DNA of 64,000 bases from Betaproteobacteria bacterium LSUCC0117 (GCA_030441535.1 JAUJFZ010000006.1:62001-126000); one strand, 5' to 3'; counted from the first letter of the stretch, positions 27,960 to 36,834 are shown. Translations and numbers: made by a program. Notes: generated by a model from the letters alone, not told the origin.

Positions 27960-28898
27960 ATGCTAACCCAACAAATTGCAACCCTCATTGAGCGCATCGC
28001 GCAGGCTGGCCAGCCTCCCATGCACACACTGACCGCACAAGCCGCGCGCGCGTTTTACGAAAAAGCGGGCACCATCTTGGCCGGCCCGACGCCAGCCCTT
28101 CTGGAGACTCGTCATCTGGAGATTCCCAACCGCGATGGCTATCGAATGCGCGCAACGTTGTGGGTTCCGAGCGTCGCTGCGCGCGGCGTGTTGCTGTATT
28201 TTCACGGCGGAGGCTTCACCATTGGCAGCCCCGCAACGCACGCTGGGCTTTGTCAACAGCTTGCCGTACAGGCCAATTGCGCAGTGCTGTCAGTCGATTA
28301 CCGCTTAGCTCCAGAACACCCATTTCCTGCAGCAGTCCACGATGCCTTTGATGCCTTGGCTTGGCTTCAAGCCCATCACCACACGCTGGCGCCACAGTTG
28401 GGCCTCATCAGTCATTTGCATGCGGTTGGCGGCGACAGTGCCGGCGGCACATTAGCAGCGGCCAGTGCGATTCACGCGCGCGAACAGGGATGGCCATTGG
28501 CGTTGCAATTGCTGTTTTACCCCGGTACCGGCGCACACCAAGACACCACGTCACACGAGCGATTTGCAAACGGCTACGTGCTAACGCGCGCCGACATTGA
28601 CTACTTCTTCAGCCACTACATACCCGACCGCTCGATGCGCACGGACTGGCGTTTTGCGCCGCTACTCGCTGACGACCATTCAGCATTGGCACAGACATGG
28701 ATTGGTTTGGCCGAATGCGATCCGCTGGTTGATGAGGGCATTGCGTACGGTGATGCCCTGCGCTTGGCCGGCGTTACGGTTGACCTTGAGATTTACAAGG
28801 GCGTGGTCCACGGCTTTATCAATTGGGACCGCGCGATTCCCGAGGCAAAAGCCGCCCACCGCGATGCCAGCGCCGCACTGCAGCGCGCTTTTGCTTGA
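27960..28898 (+). CDS. Alpha/beta hydrolase, hormone-sensitive lipase (GDXG) family
   Basis: An esterase of about 312 aa from the ATG at 27960; an earlier in-frame start at 27879 adds 27 residues without family features. The HSL oxyanion motif HGGGF, the nucleophile GGDSAGG, the acid in ECDPLVDEG and the His in VVHGFINW complete the catalytic machinery. These enzymes hydrolyse short and medium acyl esters. No signal peptide, so cytosolic. The thioesterase-acetyltransferase gene follows after 42 bases of A-rich sequence. Confidence 0.9.
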   Translation: MLTQQIATLIERIAQAGQPPMHTLTAQAARAFYEKAGTILAGPTPALLETRHLEIPNRDGYRMRATLWVPSVAARGVLLYFHGGGFTIGSPATHAGLCQQLAVQANCAVLSVDYRLAPEHPFPAAVHDAFDALAWLQAHHHTLAPQLGLISHLHAVGGDSAGGTLAAASAIHAREQGWPLALQLLFYPGTGAHQDTTSHERFANGYVLTRADIDYFFSHYIPDRSMRTDWRFAPLLADDHSALAQTWIGLAECDPLVDEGIAYGDALRLAGVTVDLEIYKGVVHGFINWDRAIPEAKAAHRDASAALQRAFA

Positions 28899-28940
28899 CT
28901 ATACTCAGCGAAAATAAACGAATAAAAGGTAAGTAAAAAA

Positions 28941-29804
28941 ATGCAACCCACTGAGTTCCGCTGTCGCGAGCGCTTGCGTGTGCGCTGGTCCGAGGTCGAT
29001 TTACAAAAGATCGTCTTCAATGCCCACTACCTGACTTACGTTGACACGGCAATGGCCGCCTATTGGAGACGCTTGGCCGTGCCCTACGAGGCAACCATGG
29101 CGGCCCTCGACGGTGATGTCTTTTTAAAAACCACCACGCTGACCTACCACGGCCCAGCGGAATACGACGATGTATTGGATGTGGGCATGCGCTGCGCGAA
29201 AACAGGACGTTCGTCGATGCAGTTTGAAGCAGCGATTTGGCGCGGTGGCGAGTTACTGACAGAGGCGCAGTTGGTCTACGTCTACGCCCATCCCAAAACC
29301 AAAGTCAGCACCGCGATACCGGAAAAATTAGTGACCTTATTCCAAGACTTTGAGGCCGGGAAACCAGTCACACAACTCACGCTCGGCGATTGGACGCAGC
29401 AGTCGCCCCTCGCGAGCGCGGTGCGCACGGCGGTTTTTGTAGAAGAGCAGGGCATTGCCCGAGAGGACGAGTGGGATGCCATGGACGCCCATTGCACGCA
29501 CGCCGTGGTGACGAACCGTTTTGACCAGCCGCTGGCGACAGGTCGCCTGCTACCGGCGGTTGAGGGTGTTGGTACCATCGGCCGCATGGCAGTCGTGCGC
29601 GCTGTGAGAGGTAGCGAACTGGGCCAACAAGTGTTGGAGGCCCTTTGCGACGCCGCCGCAAAACGGGGCGACCACCGTGTCACCCTGCACGCACAACGCA
29701 GTGCTGAGGCTTTCTATGCGCGGCAGGGGTTTCAGGTGGTGGGCGAGCCTTATGAGGAGGTTGGAATTCCGCACGTCACCATGGTGCGAGACGTCGTCCG
29801 CTAA
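28941..29804 (+). CDS. Fusion of YbgC/FadM-type acyl-CoA thioesterase and GNAT acetyltransferase
   Basis: A 287-aa two-domain protein. Residues 1 to about 140 form a 4-hydroxybenzoyl-CoA thioesterase-like hotdog domain with the active-site segment RWSEVDLQKIVFNAHYLTY, in which the Asp and the N-A-H-Y turn match YbgC/FadM. Residues about 145-287 form a GNAT domain resembling ElaA: VFVEEQGIAREDEWD, then the acetyl-CoA loop GRMAVVRAVRGSELGQQVL, and AEAFYARQGFQ near the end. The combination suggests linked use of acyl-CoA by the two halves, but no substrate can be named. The stop codon overlaps that of the convergent NRDE gene. The start has an AAGG-rich leader. Confidence 0.88.
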   Translation: MQPTEFRCRERLRVRWSEVDLQKIVFNAHYLTYVDTAMAAYWRRLAVPYEATMAALDGDVFLKTTTLTYHGPAEYDDVLDVGMRCAKTGRSSMQFEAAIWRGGELLTEAQLVYVYAHPKTKVSTAIPEKLVTLFQDFEAGKPVTQLTLGDWTQQSPLASAVRTAVFVEEQGIAREDEWDAMDAHCTHAVVTNRFDQPLATGRLLPAVEGVGTIGRMAVVRAVRGSELGQQVLEALCDAAAKRGDHRVTLHAQRSAEAFYARQGFQVVGEPYEEVGIPHVTMVRDVVR

Positions 29805-30676
29805 CCCATGCGCAGATACTGAGGGCCCGCGGAGCTGGCCTGATCAATCGCGCCATTGACATAGGTCCATTCCTGCAGACCAACGGTGTCCGTTTGCGCC
29901 GAGCTGACCCACATCAGGGTGCTGCTGCGCGTGCCATAGTCTTTCTCTGCCCAGTCCACAAAACAGGCCGAGAGCGCATGCAGCGCTGAGCGGTCAAAGG
30001 CAGACGATGACTGCGCGCTGACGGGTGGCTCATACCGTTGGCGATCTCGCAGCGCCTCGAGTAATGCGACCTGCATGGCGCCTGACGGCACCTCTTTGGC
30101 TCGGGTATCAGGCGATGTAACGGTGGCTTCGAGGACCGCTTGACGCAGTGCGACCACCTTGGGCCAAGGTGTATCGAGGCTTGCATTCGACAACACATGA
30201 ATACCACTCTCAAGCGGACATCCCCACCAACCGACGCCCATCGGTGCCAGCTGGTTGTCCACACAATCGGCCGCCGTTTCTGGGTGGTTCCGCAGAAAGT
30301 GCCAAGCGCCTGAGGTCAGTTCACCCAGTACCACGTTGCACCCGCCAAAATCACCGCCCACATGCTGCCCAAGCCACGTCTTTAAGGAAGCGCCCTCCAG
30401 CCAATTAGCACACAAGAGCCCACGACTGAGGCGCGCCTTTTCGGTCAGCGCATCGGTGGGGCGAATATTTGTCAGCATCGCAACGCGACCATTGCGCGCA
30501 CAGCCCATCCACGTTCCACCGTCGGTCAGATCGCGACCAGAGAGCACTTGAATGCCGTTATCGAGTTGCCAAGGCGCGGCCGCTTGCGTCGGTCTGCCGC
30601 GTCGTTCGTCTCGATTGGCCGCAACCAGGAGTGGGAATCCTGGCGCAGTTTGGAGACAAAACGCAATGATGCACAT
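29801..30676 (-). CDS. NRDE family protein (TANGO2 homologue)
   Basis: A 291-aa protein beginning MCIIAFCLQ, with the name-giving NRDE motif at about residues 21-24, followed by GGTWMGCARNGRVAMLTN. These are hallmarks of the NRDE/TANGO2 family, which has an Ntn-hydrolase-like fold and, for the human protein, has been linked to lipid and haem metabolism. The bacterial function is unclear. Cys2 is in the position of the potential N-terminal nucleophile after methionine removal. It is convergent with the fusion gene (four-base overlap) and lies three bases downstream of ygfZ, suggesting one mRNA with it. Confidence 0.87.
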   Translation of the reverse strand: MCIIAFCLQTAPGFPLLVAANRDERRGRPTQAAAPWQLDNGIQVLSGRDLTDGGTWMGCARNGRVAMLTNIRPTDALTEKARLSRGLLCANWLEGASLKTWLGQHVGGDFGGCNVVLGELTSGAWHFLRNHPETAADCVDNQLAPMGVGWWGCPLESGIHVLSNASLDTPWPKVVALRQAVLEATVTSPDTRAKEVPSGAMQVALLEALRDRQRYEPPVSAQSSSAFDRSALHALSACFVDWAEKDYGTRSSTLMWVSSAQTDTVGLQEWTYVNGAIDQASSAGPQYLRMG

Positions 30677-30679
30677 GCC

Positions 30680-31606
30680 TCAAATATCGTCGCGGATACG
30701 GTAGGGAAGGGGCTGTACCGTCATCACCGGACCATCTGCTGCGCCGAGCGCCACAGCATGGTCAGCGACGGCTGTTTGTAGGCTCACCGTGAGTGCCCAT
30801 TGGCCGGCTAAAAAACCCGCTGCGGCCACAACGCCGCACTCCTCACCATCGGGTCCGGCAGTGAACACCGGCATGCCTGGCTCGACGACCTGCTGCTGGC
30901 TGGGGTCCGAGAACGTGTAGACCGCGGCACGTCGTTTGATGGCGCCGCGAAATTGGCTGCGCGCAACGATTTCTTGGCCCGGGTAACAGCCCTTTTTGAA
31001 ACTGACGCCATCAACCGACTCGTAATTGACCATCTGCGGCACGAAGTGCTCGGTAGTCGCCTGCGTAACCATCGCCACACCGCTGAGCGCGCGGTGAAAA
31101 GCCCAGCCGTCGGCCGCCTCTGATGGCTGCGCAGGGCTCGCCGCTGCTACGGGCTGAATCCAAATGGCTTGTTTCACCTCGGCGCTTGGTAACCTAAGGA
31201 TCCAGCCGTCATCCGCCGCTTGACAGGCCCAGTCCGGCATGTCCGCAAGTGTTTCGGCGCCGGTAATCCCGGTTAATTGCCACTGGTCGGACACATCTTG
31301 GAGCTGACACTTGGCGCGCATGACAAACATTTGCAGGCGCTTTTGAGTTGCCGCCAACAGGTCACGAGCCATCAGCAGGTGGTACGCGTTGGCCTCGCGT
31401 TTCAGTACGACAAAGCTGGCCAATAAACGGCCTTTGGCAGAGCAGTAGCCGCTGAGTCTGGCCTGACCGACGGGCATCAGGGCAACATCGTTCGTCAATT
31501 GACCTTGCAAGAACGTGGTCGCGTCATCTCCTCGCACCTCTAGAACGCCCCAGTCAGTGAGGAGGATGCGTTGAGTGGTGGGTTCAAGTAGCGATGTCAT
31601 GTTCAA
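30680..31606 (-). CDS. ygfZ: Folate-binding protein YgfZ (iron-sulfur cluster repair/assembly)
   Basis: A 308-aa tetrahydrofolate-binding protein of the GcvT-like fold that supports iron-sulfur enzyme activity under oxidative conditions. The family signature with the essential cysteine, KGCYPGQEIVARSQFRG, is complete. An in-frame ATG two codons downstream (31598-31600) is an alternative start. Divergent from mltG, as is common in betaproteobacteria; NRDE gene downstream. Confidence 0.94.
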   Translation of the reverse strand: MNMTSLLEPTTQRILLTDWGVLEVRGDDATTFLQGQLTNDVALMPVGQARLSGYCSAKGRLLASFVVLKREANAYHLLMARDLLAATQKRLQMFVMRAKCQLQDVSDQWQLTGITGAETLADMPDWACQAADDGWILRLPSAEVKQAIWIQPVAAASPAQPSEAADGWAFHRALSGVAMVTQATTEHFVPQMVNYESVDGVSFKKGCYPGQEIVARSQFRGAIKRRAAVYTFSDPSQQQVVEPGMPVFTAGPDGEECGVVAAAGFLAGQWALTVSLQTAVADHAVALGAADGPVMTVQPLPYRIRDDI

Positions 31607-31670
31607 AATAACCGGGTTGTTTTAGTTGGGACAGGCGTTAATTATCTTCCTTTGTTTATAGTTGAGGGCT

Positions 31671-32681
31671 ATGGCACAGATGCTTAAGCGCTTAATCATT
31701 GTGGGTTTGCTCCTCTTGGGCACTGTCACGGCAGCGGCGGTGTGGTGGGTCAACCAGCCATTTCAATTGGTGATCCCGAAAGGCGAACAGGTGGTGGACG
31801 TGCAAGTCGCCGCGAACGAGACACCGCGGCGTGTGGCCAGCAACCTGGTTGAGGCGGGCGTTCAGACCTCAGCGAAGCTATTGTTTGAGTGGTTCCGCTG
31901 GAGCGGAAAAGCCACTGCTATCCAGGCCGGCAGCTACGAGGTGTCCCCCGGCACGACCCCACGGCAGTTGCTCGACATGCTGACCTCGGGCAAACAGGCG
32001 ACCCGGAAGGTCACCATTTTGGAAGGTTGGACGTTTAAACAAGTGCGGAAAGCCTTGCGCGATGCGCCGTATCTGCGTTCAAAAACCGGCGAAATGAGTG
32101 ATGCGGCCATCATGAAAGCCATCGGTCGCAAGGGGGTTCACCCCGAGGGACGCTTCTTCCCTGATACCTATGTATATCCCAAAAACAGTGCTGACTTGGC
32201 TGTCCTTATGCAAGCGGCAGCTCGCATGGATGCGCAATTGACTACCGCTTGGAATTACCGCGATAAGACCACGCCAGTTGACACCCCTGAAGAGCTATTG
32301 ACATTAGCGAGCATCATTGAAAAAGAAACCAACCATGAGGCAGACAGAGGCTTGGTCGCCGGCGTCTTCGCCAATCGCTTGCGCATTGGCATGCGGCTGC
32401 AAACTGATCCCACCGTCATATACGGTCTGGGTGATGCCTTTGATGGCAATCTGCGCCGTATCCACCTAAGAACTGATACACCCTACAACTCCTACACCCG
32501 AGCCGGACTACCACCATCTCCTATTTCGATGCCCAGCGAAGCTTCCCTGCGCGCGGCTGTCAACCCAGCCAATACCGAGGCACTGTACTTCGTCGCCAAA
32601 GGCGACGGCACCAGCGCCTTTAACGATGACCTCGACGGCCACAATGCAGCGGTTCGTCGATATATTTTGAAGCGACCATGA
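31671..32681 (+). CDS. mltG: Endolytic murein transglycosylase MltG
   Basis: An inner-membrane lytic transglycosylase that cuts nascent glycan strands and so helps set their length. From the ATG at 31671 it is 336 aa, with an N-terminal membrane anchor (residues about 8-26), a LysM-like region and the YceG domain. The catalytic Glu217 sits in LASIIEKET, followed by FANRLRIGMRLQTDPTV, and the C-terminal stretch ends AVRRYILKRP. A further ATG three codons downstream is possible. It overlaps tmk by four bases, forming the usual mltG-tmk-holB-tatD operon. Confidence 0.95.
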   Translation: MAQMLKRLIIVGLLLLGTVTAAAVWWVNQPFQLVIPKGEQVVDVQVAANETPRRVASNLVEAGVQTSAKLLFEWFRWSGKATAIQAGSYEVSPGTTPRQLLDMLTSGKQATRKVTILEGWTFKQVRKALRDAPYLRSKTGEMSDAAIMKAIGRKGVHPEGRFFPDTYVYPKNSADLAVLMQAAARMDAQLTTAWNYRDKTTPVDTPEELLTLASIIEKETNHEADRGLVAGVFANRLRIGMRLQTDPTVIYGLGDAFDGNLRRIHLRTDTPYNSYTRAGLPPSPISMPSEASLRAAVNPANTEALYFVAKGDGTSAFNDDLDGHNAAVRRYILKRP

Positions 32682-33310
32682 CTGCTAAAGGCCTGTTTAT
32701 AAGCTTTGAAGGCGTAGATGGGGCTGGCAAGTCCACCCACATCGCGGCGCTGGTCGATCGCTGTCGCGCCCAAGGTCGATCCGTGACGCAAACCCGCGAG
32801 CCGGGCGGGACGCCGTTGGCAGAATCTTTGCGTGAGTTGGTGTTACACCAGCCCATGGATGCCCTCACGGAAGCGTTGCTGGTTTTCGCGGCCCGCCGAG
32901 ATCACTTGCAGCAGGTCATTGAGCCCGCGCTGTCGCGTGGTGATGTCGTCGTCTCGGATCGCTTCACAGACGCGACATTTGCATACCAGGGGGCGGGCAG
33001 GGGGTTCGACACCACCGTTTTGGGGCAACTTGAGCGATGGGTCCAAAATGACGGGAGCGGTGCGATCCGCCAGCCTGATATCACCATTTGGTTCGAAGTC
33101 CCGCCAGCAGTTGCGGCAGAGCGTTTGGCCAAAGCGCGGCAGGCGGATCGCTTCGAAGCGCTGCCCGTTGCGTTCTTTGAGCGCGTGGCACAGGGTTATG
33201 CGGCTCGCGCTGAGGCTGCGCCGTCGCGGTTTATTCGCATTGATGCACACCAAGCACCCGAGGCGGTGTGGCGGTCTCTCGAATCGGCTTTGACGGCAAG
33301 AGGGCTATGA
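32678..33310 (+). CDS. tmk: Thymidylate kinase
   Basis: Phosphorylates dTMP to dTDP. The 210-aa protein has the P-loop FEGVDGAGKSTH (residues about 9-20), the TREPGGTPLAE segment that holds the base-binding Arg, the DRF motif in VVSDRFTDATFAYQGAGRG and a C-terminal LID region. Length is normal. Start overlaps mltG and stop overlaps holB, both by four bases (ATGA). Confidence 0.96.
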   Translation: MTAKGLFISFEGVDGAGKSTHIAALVDRCRAQGRSVTQTREPGGTPLAESLRELVLHQPMDALTEALLVFAARRDHLQQVIEPALSRGDVVVSDRFTDATFAYQGAGRGFDTTVLGQLERWVQNDGSGAIRQPDITIWFEVPPAVAAERLAKARQADRFEALPVAFFERVAQGYAARAEAAPSRFIRIDAHQAPEAVWRSLESALTARGL

Positions 33311-34335
33311 CCATGCACAACGCTGAAACCTTGCCCCCATGGCTTCAAGACCAATTGGCAGAACTGCGCAGCCAGCGCGGACACGCCTTGATGCTCAGCG
33401 GCGCGACAGGGCTTGGGCAATACGAGCTGGCTTATGCGTTGGCGCAGGTGTGGCTGTGCGAGCGTCCCTCCGAGCAGGGGGCTTGCGGGTCTTGCGACGG
33501 CTGTCACGCGGTCGCTCTGCGCAGTCACCCCGATTTGCACGTTCTGGTGCCTGAGGCGTTGGCGCCTGAACTGGGCTGGCCAATCGAGGCAAAGGCACAA
33601 GACGAAATCGATAAGAAAACCCGTAAGCCCAGCAAATGGATTCGCGTGGATGCTGCGCGCGCCGCGGTCGCGTTCACGCAATTAACGGTGTCGCGGGCGG
33701 CCCACCAAGTCGTCTTGATTCATCCCGCGCACCGACTCAACGTCGAGGCGGCGAATACCTTGCTGAAGACCTTAGAGGAACCACCGGGTAACACGCGGTT
33801 CATCCTCGCGTGTGAAGCTTTGCATCAGGTTTTGCCGACGATCCGCAGCCGTTGTCACATCCACCACATGCGTTGGCCACTTGCGGCAGACGCGATCGAA
33901 TGGCTGCATCGTGTCGCCCCCAACAAGGCATCGCCAGAAACCGCCGCAGTTTGGCTGCGCGCAGCCGGCGGTCGTGCGCAGGATGCCCTGACCTGGGCCG
34001 CTATCGGTTTGACTGCTGAACAATGGCAGCGCCTACCGAAGGCCATTGCAAACGGTGACATGGGAATCATGGGCGACTGGCCCGCGGCGACCGTTTTGGA
34101 CACCCTGCAAAAGCTGGCCCACGATGCACAGGCCCAATGGGTTGGCGCGTCGCCGCGATTTTTTGAGGCTCATGATTTACCGCCATTGCCCCACCTCCGT
34201 GTGCTTGAGCAGTGGGCCCTGCGATTAGGCGACTGGCGTCGCAGCGTCGAACACCCCTTTAACGCCGGGTTACAGCTGGAAGCATGGATGACTGATTGTC
34301 AGCAAGTCTTTGCCCCGGTTACCCGAAACGCCTGA
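33307..34335 (+). CDS. holB: DNA polymerase III subunit delta'
   Basis: Component of the clamp loader, 342 aa from the ATG at 33307 that overlaps the tmk stop codon; a second ATG two codons on is possible. It shows the zinc-binding cysteines in CGSCDGCH and the AAA+ fold with ANTLLKTLEEPPGNTRFIL. The P-loop position is degenerate (SGATGLGQYELA, no GKT/S), which is normal for delta', as it does not hydrolyse ATP. The sensor-1/arginine-finger region (IRSRCHIHHM) is present. tatD follows after 23 bases. Confidence 0.94.
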   Translation: MTMHNAETLPPWLQDQLAELRSQRGHALMLSGATGLGQYELAYALAQVWLCERPSEQGACGSCDGCHAVALRSHPDLHVLVPEALAPELGWPIEAKAQDEIDKKTRKPSKWIRVDAARAAVAFTQLTVSRAAHQVVLIHPAHRLNVEAANTLLKTLEEPPGNTRFILACEALHQVLPTIRSRCHIHHMRWPLAADAIEWLHRVAPNKASPETAAVWLRAAGGRAQDALTWAAIGLTAEQWQRLPKAIANGDMGIMGDWPAATVLDTLQKLAHDAQAQWVGASPRFFEAHDLPPLPHLRVLEQWALRLGDWRRSVEHPFNAGLQLEAWMTDCQQVFAPVTRNA

Positions 34336-34358
34336 CAGACTTAAAACTGAATCACCGT

Positions 34359-35189
34359 ATGTTCGTCGACTCCCACTGCCACCTCAATTTCCCCGAGCTT
34401 AAAAGCCAGCTGCCCGATATTTTGGCGCGCATGGCCGATGCCAAAGTAACGCGCGCCTTGTGTATCTGCACCACCTTGGAAGAATTCGACGAGGTGCATG
34501 CGCTCGCCCAGACCTATGACAATTTATGGGCGACGGTGGGTGTGCATCCCGACAACGAGGGCGTGCGTGAGCCCAGCTTTGCGCAATTGGTGACGGATGC
34601 CCAGCACCCACGGGTGGTAGGCATTGGGGAGACTGGACTCGATTACTACCGACTCAATGGCCGCTCAATCGAGGACATGGCATGGCAGCGGGTACGCTAT
34701 CGCACACACATCGAAGCGGGCAGGGCAGTTAACCTGCCACTGGTCATCCACACCCGATCGGCTTCCGAGGACACGTTGGCCATTCTGAAGGAGGTAGGGG
34801 GCTTCGCCTCAGGTGCTTCTGCGGATTTGCCGGTATCCCGAGGCGTATTTCACTGCTTCACAGAGACGATGGCGGTGGCTAAGGCCGCCCTTGACCTCGG
34901 CTTTTACATCTCGCTGTCGGGCATCTTGACATTCAAAACGGCCGAGGACTTGCGTGAGGTTGCCGCCTATGTGCCTCTAGACCGACTGCTCATCGAGACT
35001 GACAGCCCTTATTTGGCACCTGTACCGTACCGTGGAAAGACCAATAATCCCGCATACGTGCCGCATGTTGCGGCTTGTTTGGCAACCGTCAAGGGGGTCT
35101 CTGTTGAAACCGTGGCGAGCCAAACCAGTGCCAATTTTCACACCCTTTTTGACAAGGTACCAGCACCTGAGCCAGTTCTTTTAAATTAG
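34359..35189 (+). CDS. tatD: TatD family metal-dependent deoxyribonuclease
   Basis: A 276-aa TIM-barrel hydrolase. The metal ligands are clear: DSHCHLNF at the N-terminus, GIGETGLDYY, VIHTRSAS, FHCFTE and ETDSPYLAP. Start at ATG 34359; a longer frame runs back into holB and was not used. TatD proteins have 3'-5' exonuclease activity and are linked to DNA repair. Fourth gene of the mltG-tmk-holB operon. The 3' end runs into an AT-rich stretch that carries a likely promoter for the ankyrin gene. Confidence 0.92.
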   Translation: MFVDSHCHLNFPELKSQLPDILARMADAKVTRALCICTTLEEFDEVHALAQTYDNLWATVGVHPDNEGVREPSFAQLVTDAQHPRVVGIGETGLDYYRLNGRSIEDMAWQRVRYRTHIEAGRAVNLPLVIHTRSASEDTLAILKEVGGFASGASADLPVSRGVFHCFTETMAVAKAALDLGFYISLSGILTFKTAEDLREVAAYVPLDRLLIETDSPYLAPVPYRGKTNNPAYVPHVAACLATVKGVSVETVASQTSANFHTLFDKVPAPEPVLLN

Positions 35190-35208
35190 AAATTACTTTA
35201 AATATAAT
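35180..35208 (+). promoter_or_regulatory. Candidate sigma-70 promoter for the ankyrin gene
   Basis: A perfect -10 hexamer TATAAT (35203-35208) is preceded at 17 bases by TTTAAA (35180-35185, four of six matches to the -35 consensus). The -35 element overlaps the last codons of tatD. The predicted start point leaves a leader of about 15 bases before the ATG at 35230. Confidence 0.45.
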
Positions 35209-35229
35209 TGAAAGTACATTGTTAATAAT

Positions 35230-35913
35230 ATGAATTTATTTTGTATCCGGTTCCTGTTCCTAGTGTTATCCATGACGCTGTGGGCGGCCGCGCGCGCAGA
35301 AAGTCCGACGGTACAAGCCTGGTTTGACGCATTGAAAAAAGATGACGTATGGACGCTAAGTTCCATGCAGATGAAGGGCGTTTCGACCAACCTCGCGGAT
35401 GACGATGGCAATACGGCGCTTCACGGCGCCATCGCTTTGGGCAAGCTCGACACGCTGAAATGGCTCCTAAACCAGCCAGACATCGCGATCAACCAACGCA
35501 ACAACGCCAACGAGACGGCATTGATGTTTGCGGCAATCCGATGCGACCATGCGGCCGCCAAAGCCCTGATCGAGCGCGGCGCAGCCATCAACCACACGGG
35601 ATGGGCACCGCTGCATTACGCGGCTTCGTGCAACGCGTCCAACGCGACAGATCTTGTTCACCTGATGCTAGAGCACCATGCCTACATTGACGCGGAGTCG
35701 CCGAACGGCTCAACGCCGCTGATGCTTGCAGCGCAGTATGGCCGCTTTGAGACGGTTCGTTTACTGGTAAAGGCTGGAGCCGATGTTGCCATCCGCAACC
35801 AACGTGATCTCAATGCAGTTGACTTCGCCGGACTTCGAGACAGCCCCGATGTCAAACAGTACCTCCATGGGGCGCTGTTAGACAAGAAGCGGCTGAAGAA
35901 AGGCACTTGGTAG
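35230..35913 (+). CDS. Secreted ankyrin-repeat protein
   Basis: A 227-aa protein with a Sec signal peptide (residues 1 to about 23, core FLFLVLSMTLW, ending ARAES). About five ankyrin repeats follow, recognisable by the TALHGAIALGKLDTLKWLL, TALMFAAIRCDHAAAKALI, APLHYAASC and TPLMLAAQYGRFETVRLLV units. The repeats form a protein-binding solenoid, here probably periplasmic; a catalase-associated or envelope role is known for some bacterial ankyrin proteins, but nothing here shows which. The C-terminus is basic (KKRLKKGTW). It sits between AT-rich flanks with its own likely promoter. Confidence 0.85.
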   Translation: MNLFCIRFLFLVLSMTLWAAARAESPTVQAWFDALKKDDVWTLSSMQMKGVSTNLADDDGNTALHGAIALGKLDTLKWLLNQPDIAINQRNNANETALMFAAIRCDHAAAKALIERGAAINHTGWAPLHYAASCNASNATDLVHLMLEHHAYIDAESPNGSTPLMLAAQYGRFETVRLLVKAGADVAIRNQRDLNAVDFAGLRDSPDVKQYLHGALLDKKRLKKGTW

Positions 35914-36177
35914 GTATCGAAGTGTCGGACTTACCCTCGGATCGATTTATATCTTTTACATTCTACAATGTATATTATGTTAAATTTAATATTTACGGGA
36001 AATACCAGATAAGCCAAGCGGGTCAAAGCCCCGCGCGCCGAACTTCAAATCAGTATGAGAAAACCGGGCTTCCCTGTTGTTTTTACTCATAAAGATACCG
36101 ATCAGGCTTGCGTTTCAATGACTTCCACGCCAAACTAATCGTCCCGCGTCGCTTTGCGCGCAAGAAAACGTCCTGAC
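35914..36177. other. AT-rich intergenic region, 264 bases
   Basis: No gene seen. The first 100 bases are strongly AT-rich and hold small dyads: ACATT-CTAC-AATGT (35958-35971) and the perfect palindrome TTAAATTTAA (35980-35989). These may contain the promoter of the next gene, but I cannot fit a convincing -35/-10 pair. Confidence 0.5.
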
Positions 36178-36834
36178 ATGGCTGCAGAAAAAAACGAAGA
36201 CTACTCCAGCACTCTCCTGCGTTACCAACCCGGTAAAGGATGGAGCCCGATCGATTACAACAACACCCCGGATCTGGACGCACCCACGGTTCGAGCGACC
36301 GCACTCGAATCCACTGAGCCCACAGCGCCCGTGATCCAGAAAAAGGTCGTGTCCATGAACGGCACGGCACTGCCGAAAAAACCAGCTGAGGGATCGACAA
36401 CGGTCAACCCCGAGCAGGCGCCGTTTTCGGAGCTAGAGGACTATCTGGCCTCACAAGCCAAGGGCAACGATCAGTTCGGTCTCCACGCCCTAGAGGTCGC
36501 GGACCTCGAGACACTTGGCGAGCGGTTACCAGAGATATTTCAAGCCGTTGATGCGTATGCCAAAGAGGCCTCTCAGCTGTCGTGGGACGATATCGCTCAG
36601 GGCATCCAAGCGCTTCAACACAGCCGCGAGGAACGCGCGCATTACATCCAGTTATTAGAATCACTCGACCAACGGATCGCCGCGTTGACAGAGACGCTCA
36701 AGACGGATCTCAAACACATCGAGAAGCAGGAACGAGCGAAAACAGCGGCCGCCCGCCTAAAAGAGCGTCTGTCGTTGCACACCGCGCAGGTACTCAGCAA
36801 GCGCATTCAAACCTTGCTGGAACCCAAGTCTTAA
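36178..36834 (+). CDS. Hypothetical protein with C-terminal coiled coil
   Basis: I do not recognise this protein. It has 218 aa from the ATG at 36178; eight more codons upstream are open. No signal peptide and no membrane segment. Residues 1-90 are polar, Pro/Thr-rich and probably disordered (YQPGKGWSPIDYNNTPDLD). Residues about 95-150 look like a compact helical domain (SELEDYLASQ, LGERLPEIFQAVDAYA). Residues about 150-215 form a long charged heptad-like helix (LESLDQRIAALTETLKTDL, then IEKQERAKTAAARLKERL), suggesting a dimerising coiled coil. Codon usage resembles neighbours, so it is likely a real gene. Flanked by intergenic regions of about 265 bases on both sides, hence monocistronic. 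Confidence 0.65.
   Translation: MAAEKNEDYSSTLLRYQPGKGWSPIDYNNTPDLDAPTVRATALESTEPTAPVIQKKVVSMNGTALPKKPAEGSTTVNPEQAPFSELEDYLASQAKGNDQFGLHALEVADLETLGERLPEIFQAVDAYAKEASQLSWDDIAQGIQALQHSREERAHYIQLLESLDQRIAALTETLKTDLKHIEKQERAKTAAARLKERLSLHTAQVLSKRIQTLLEPKS

Noticed and set aside
33307..34335. Broken P-loop in HolB as a sign of a decayed gene
   Set aside because: The delta' subunit normally lacks a working P-loop; the rest of the protein is intact.
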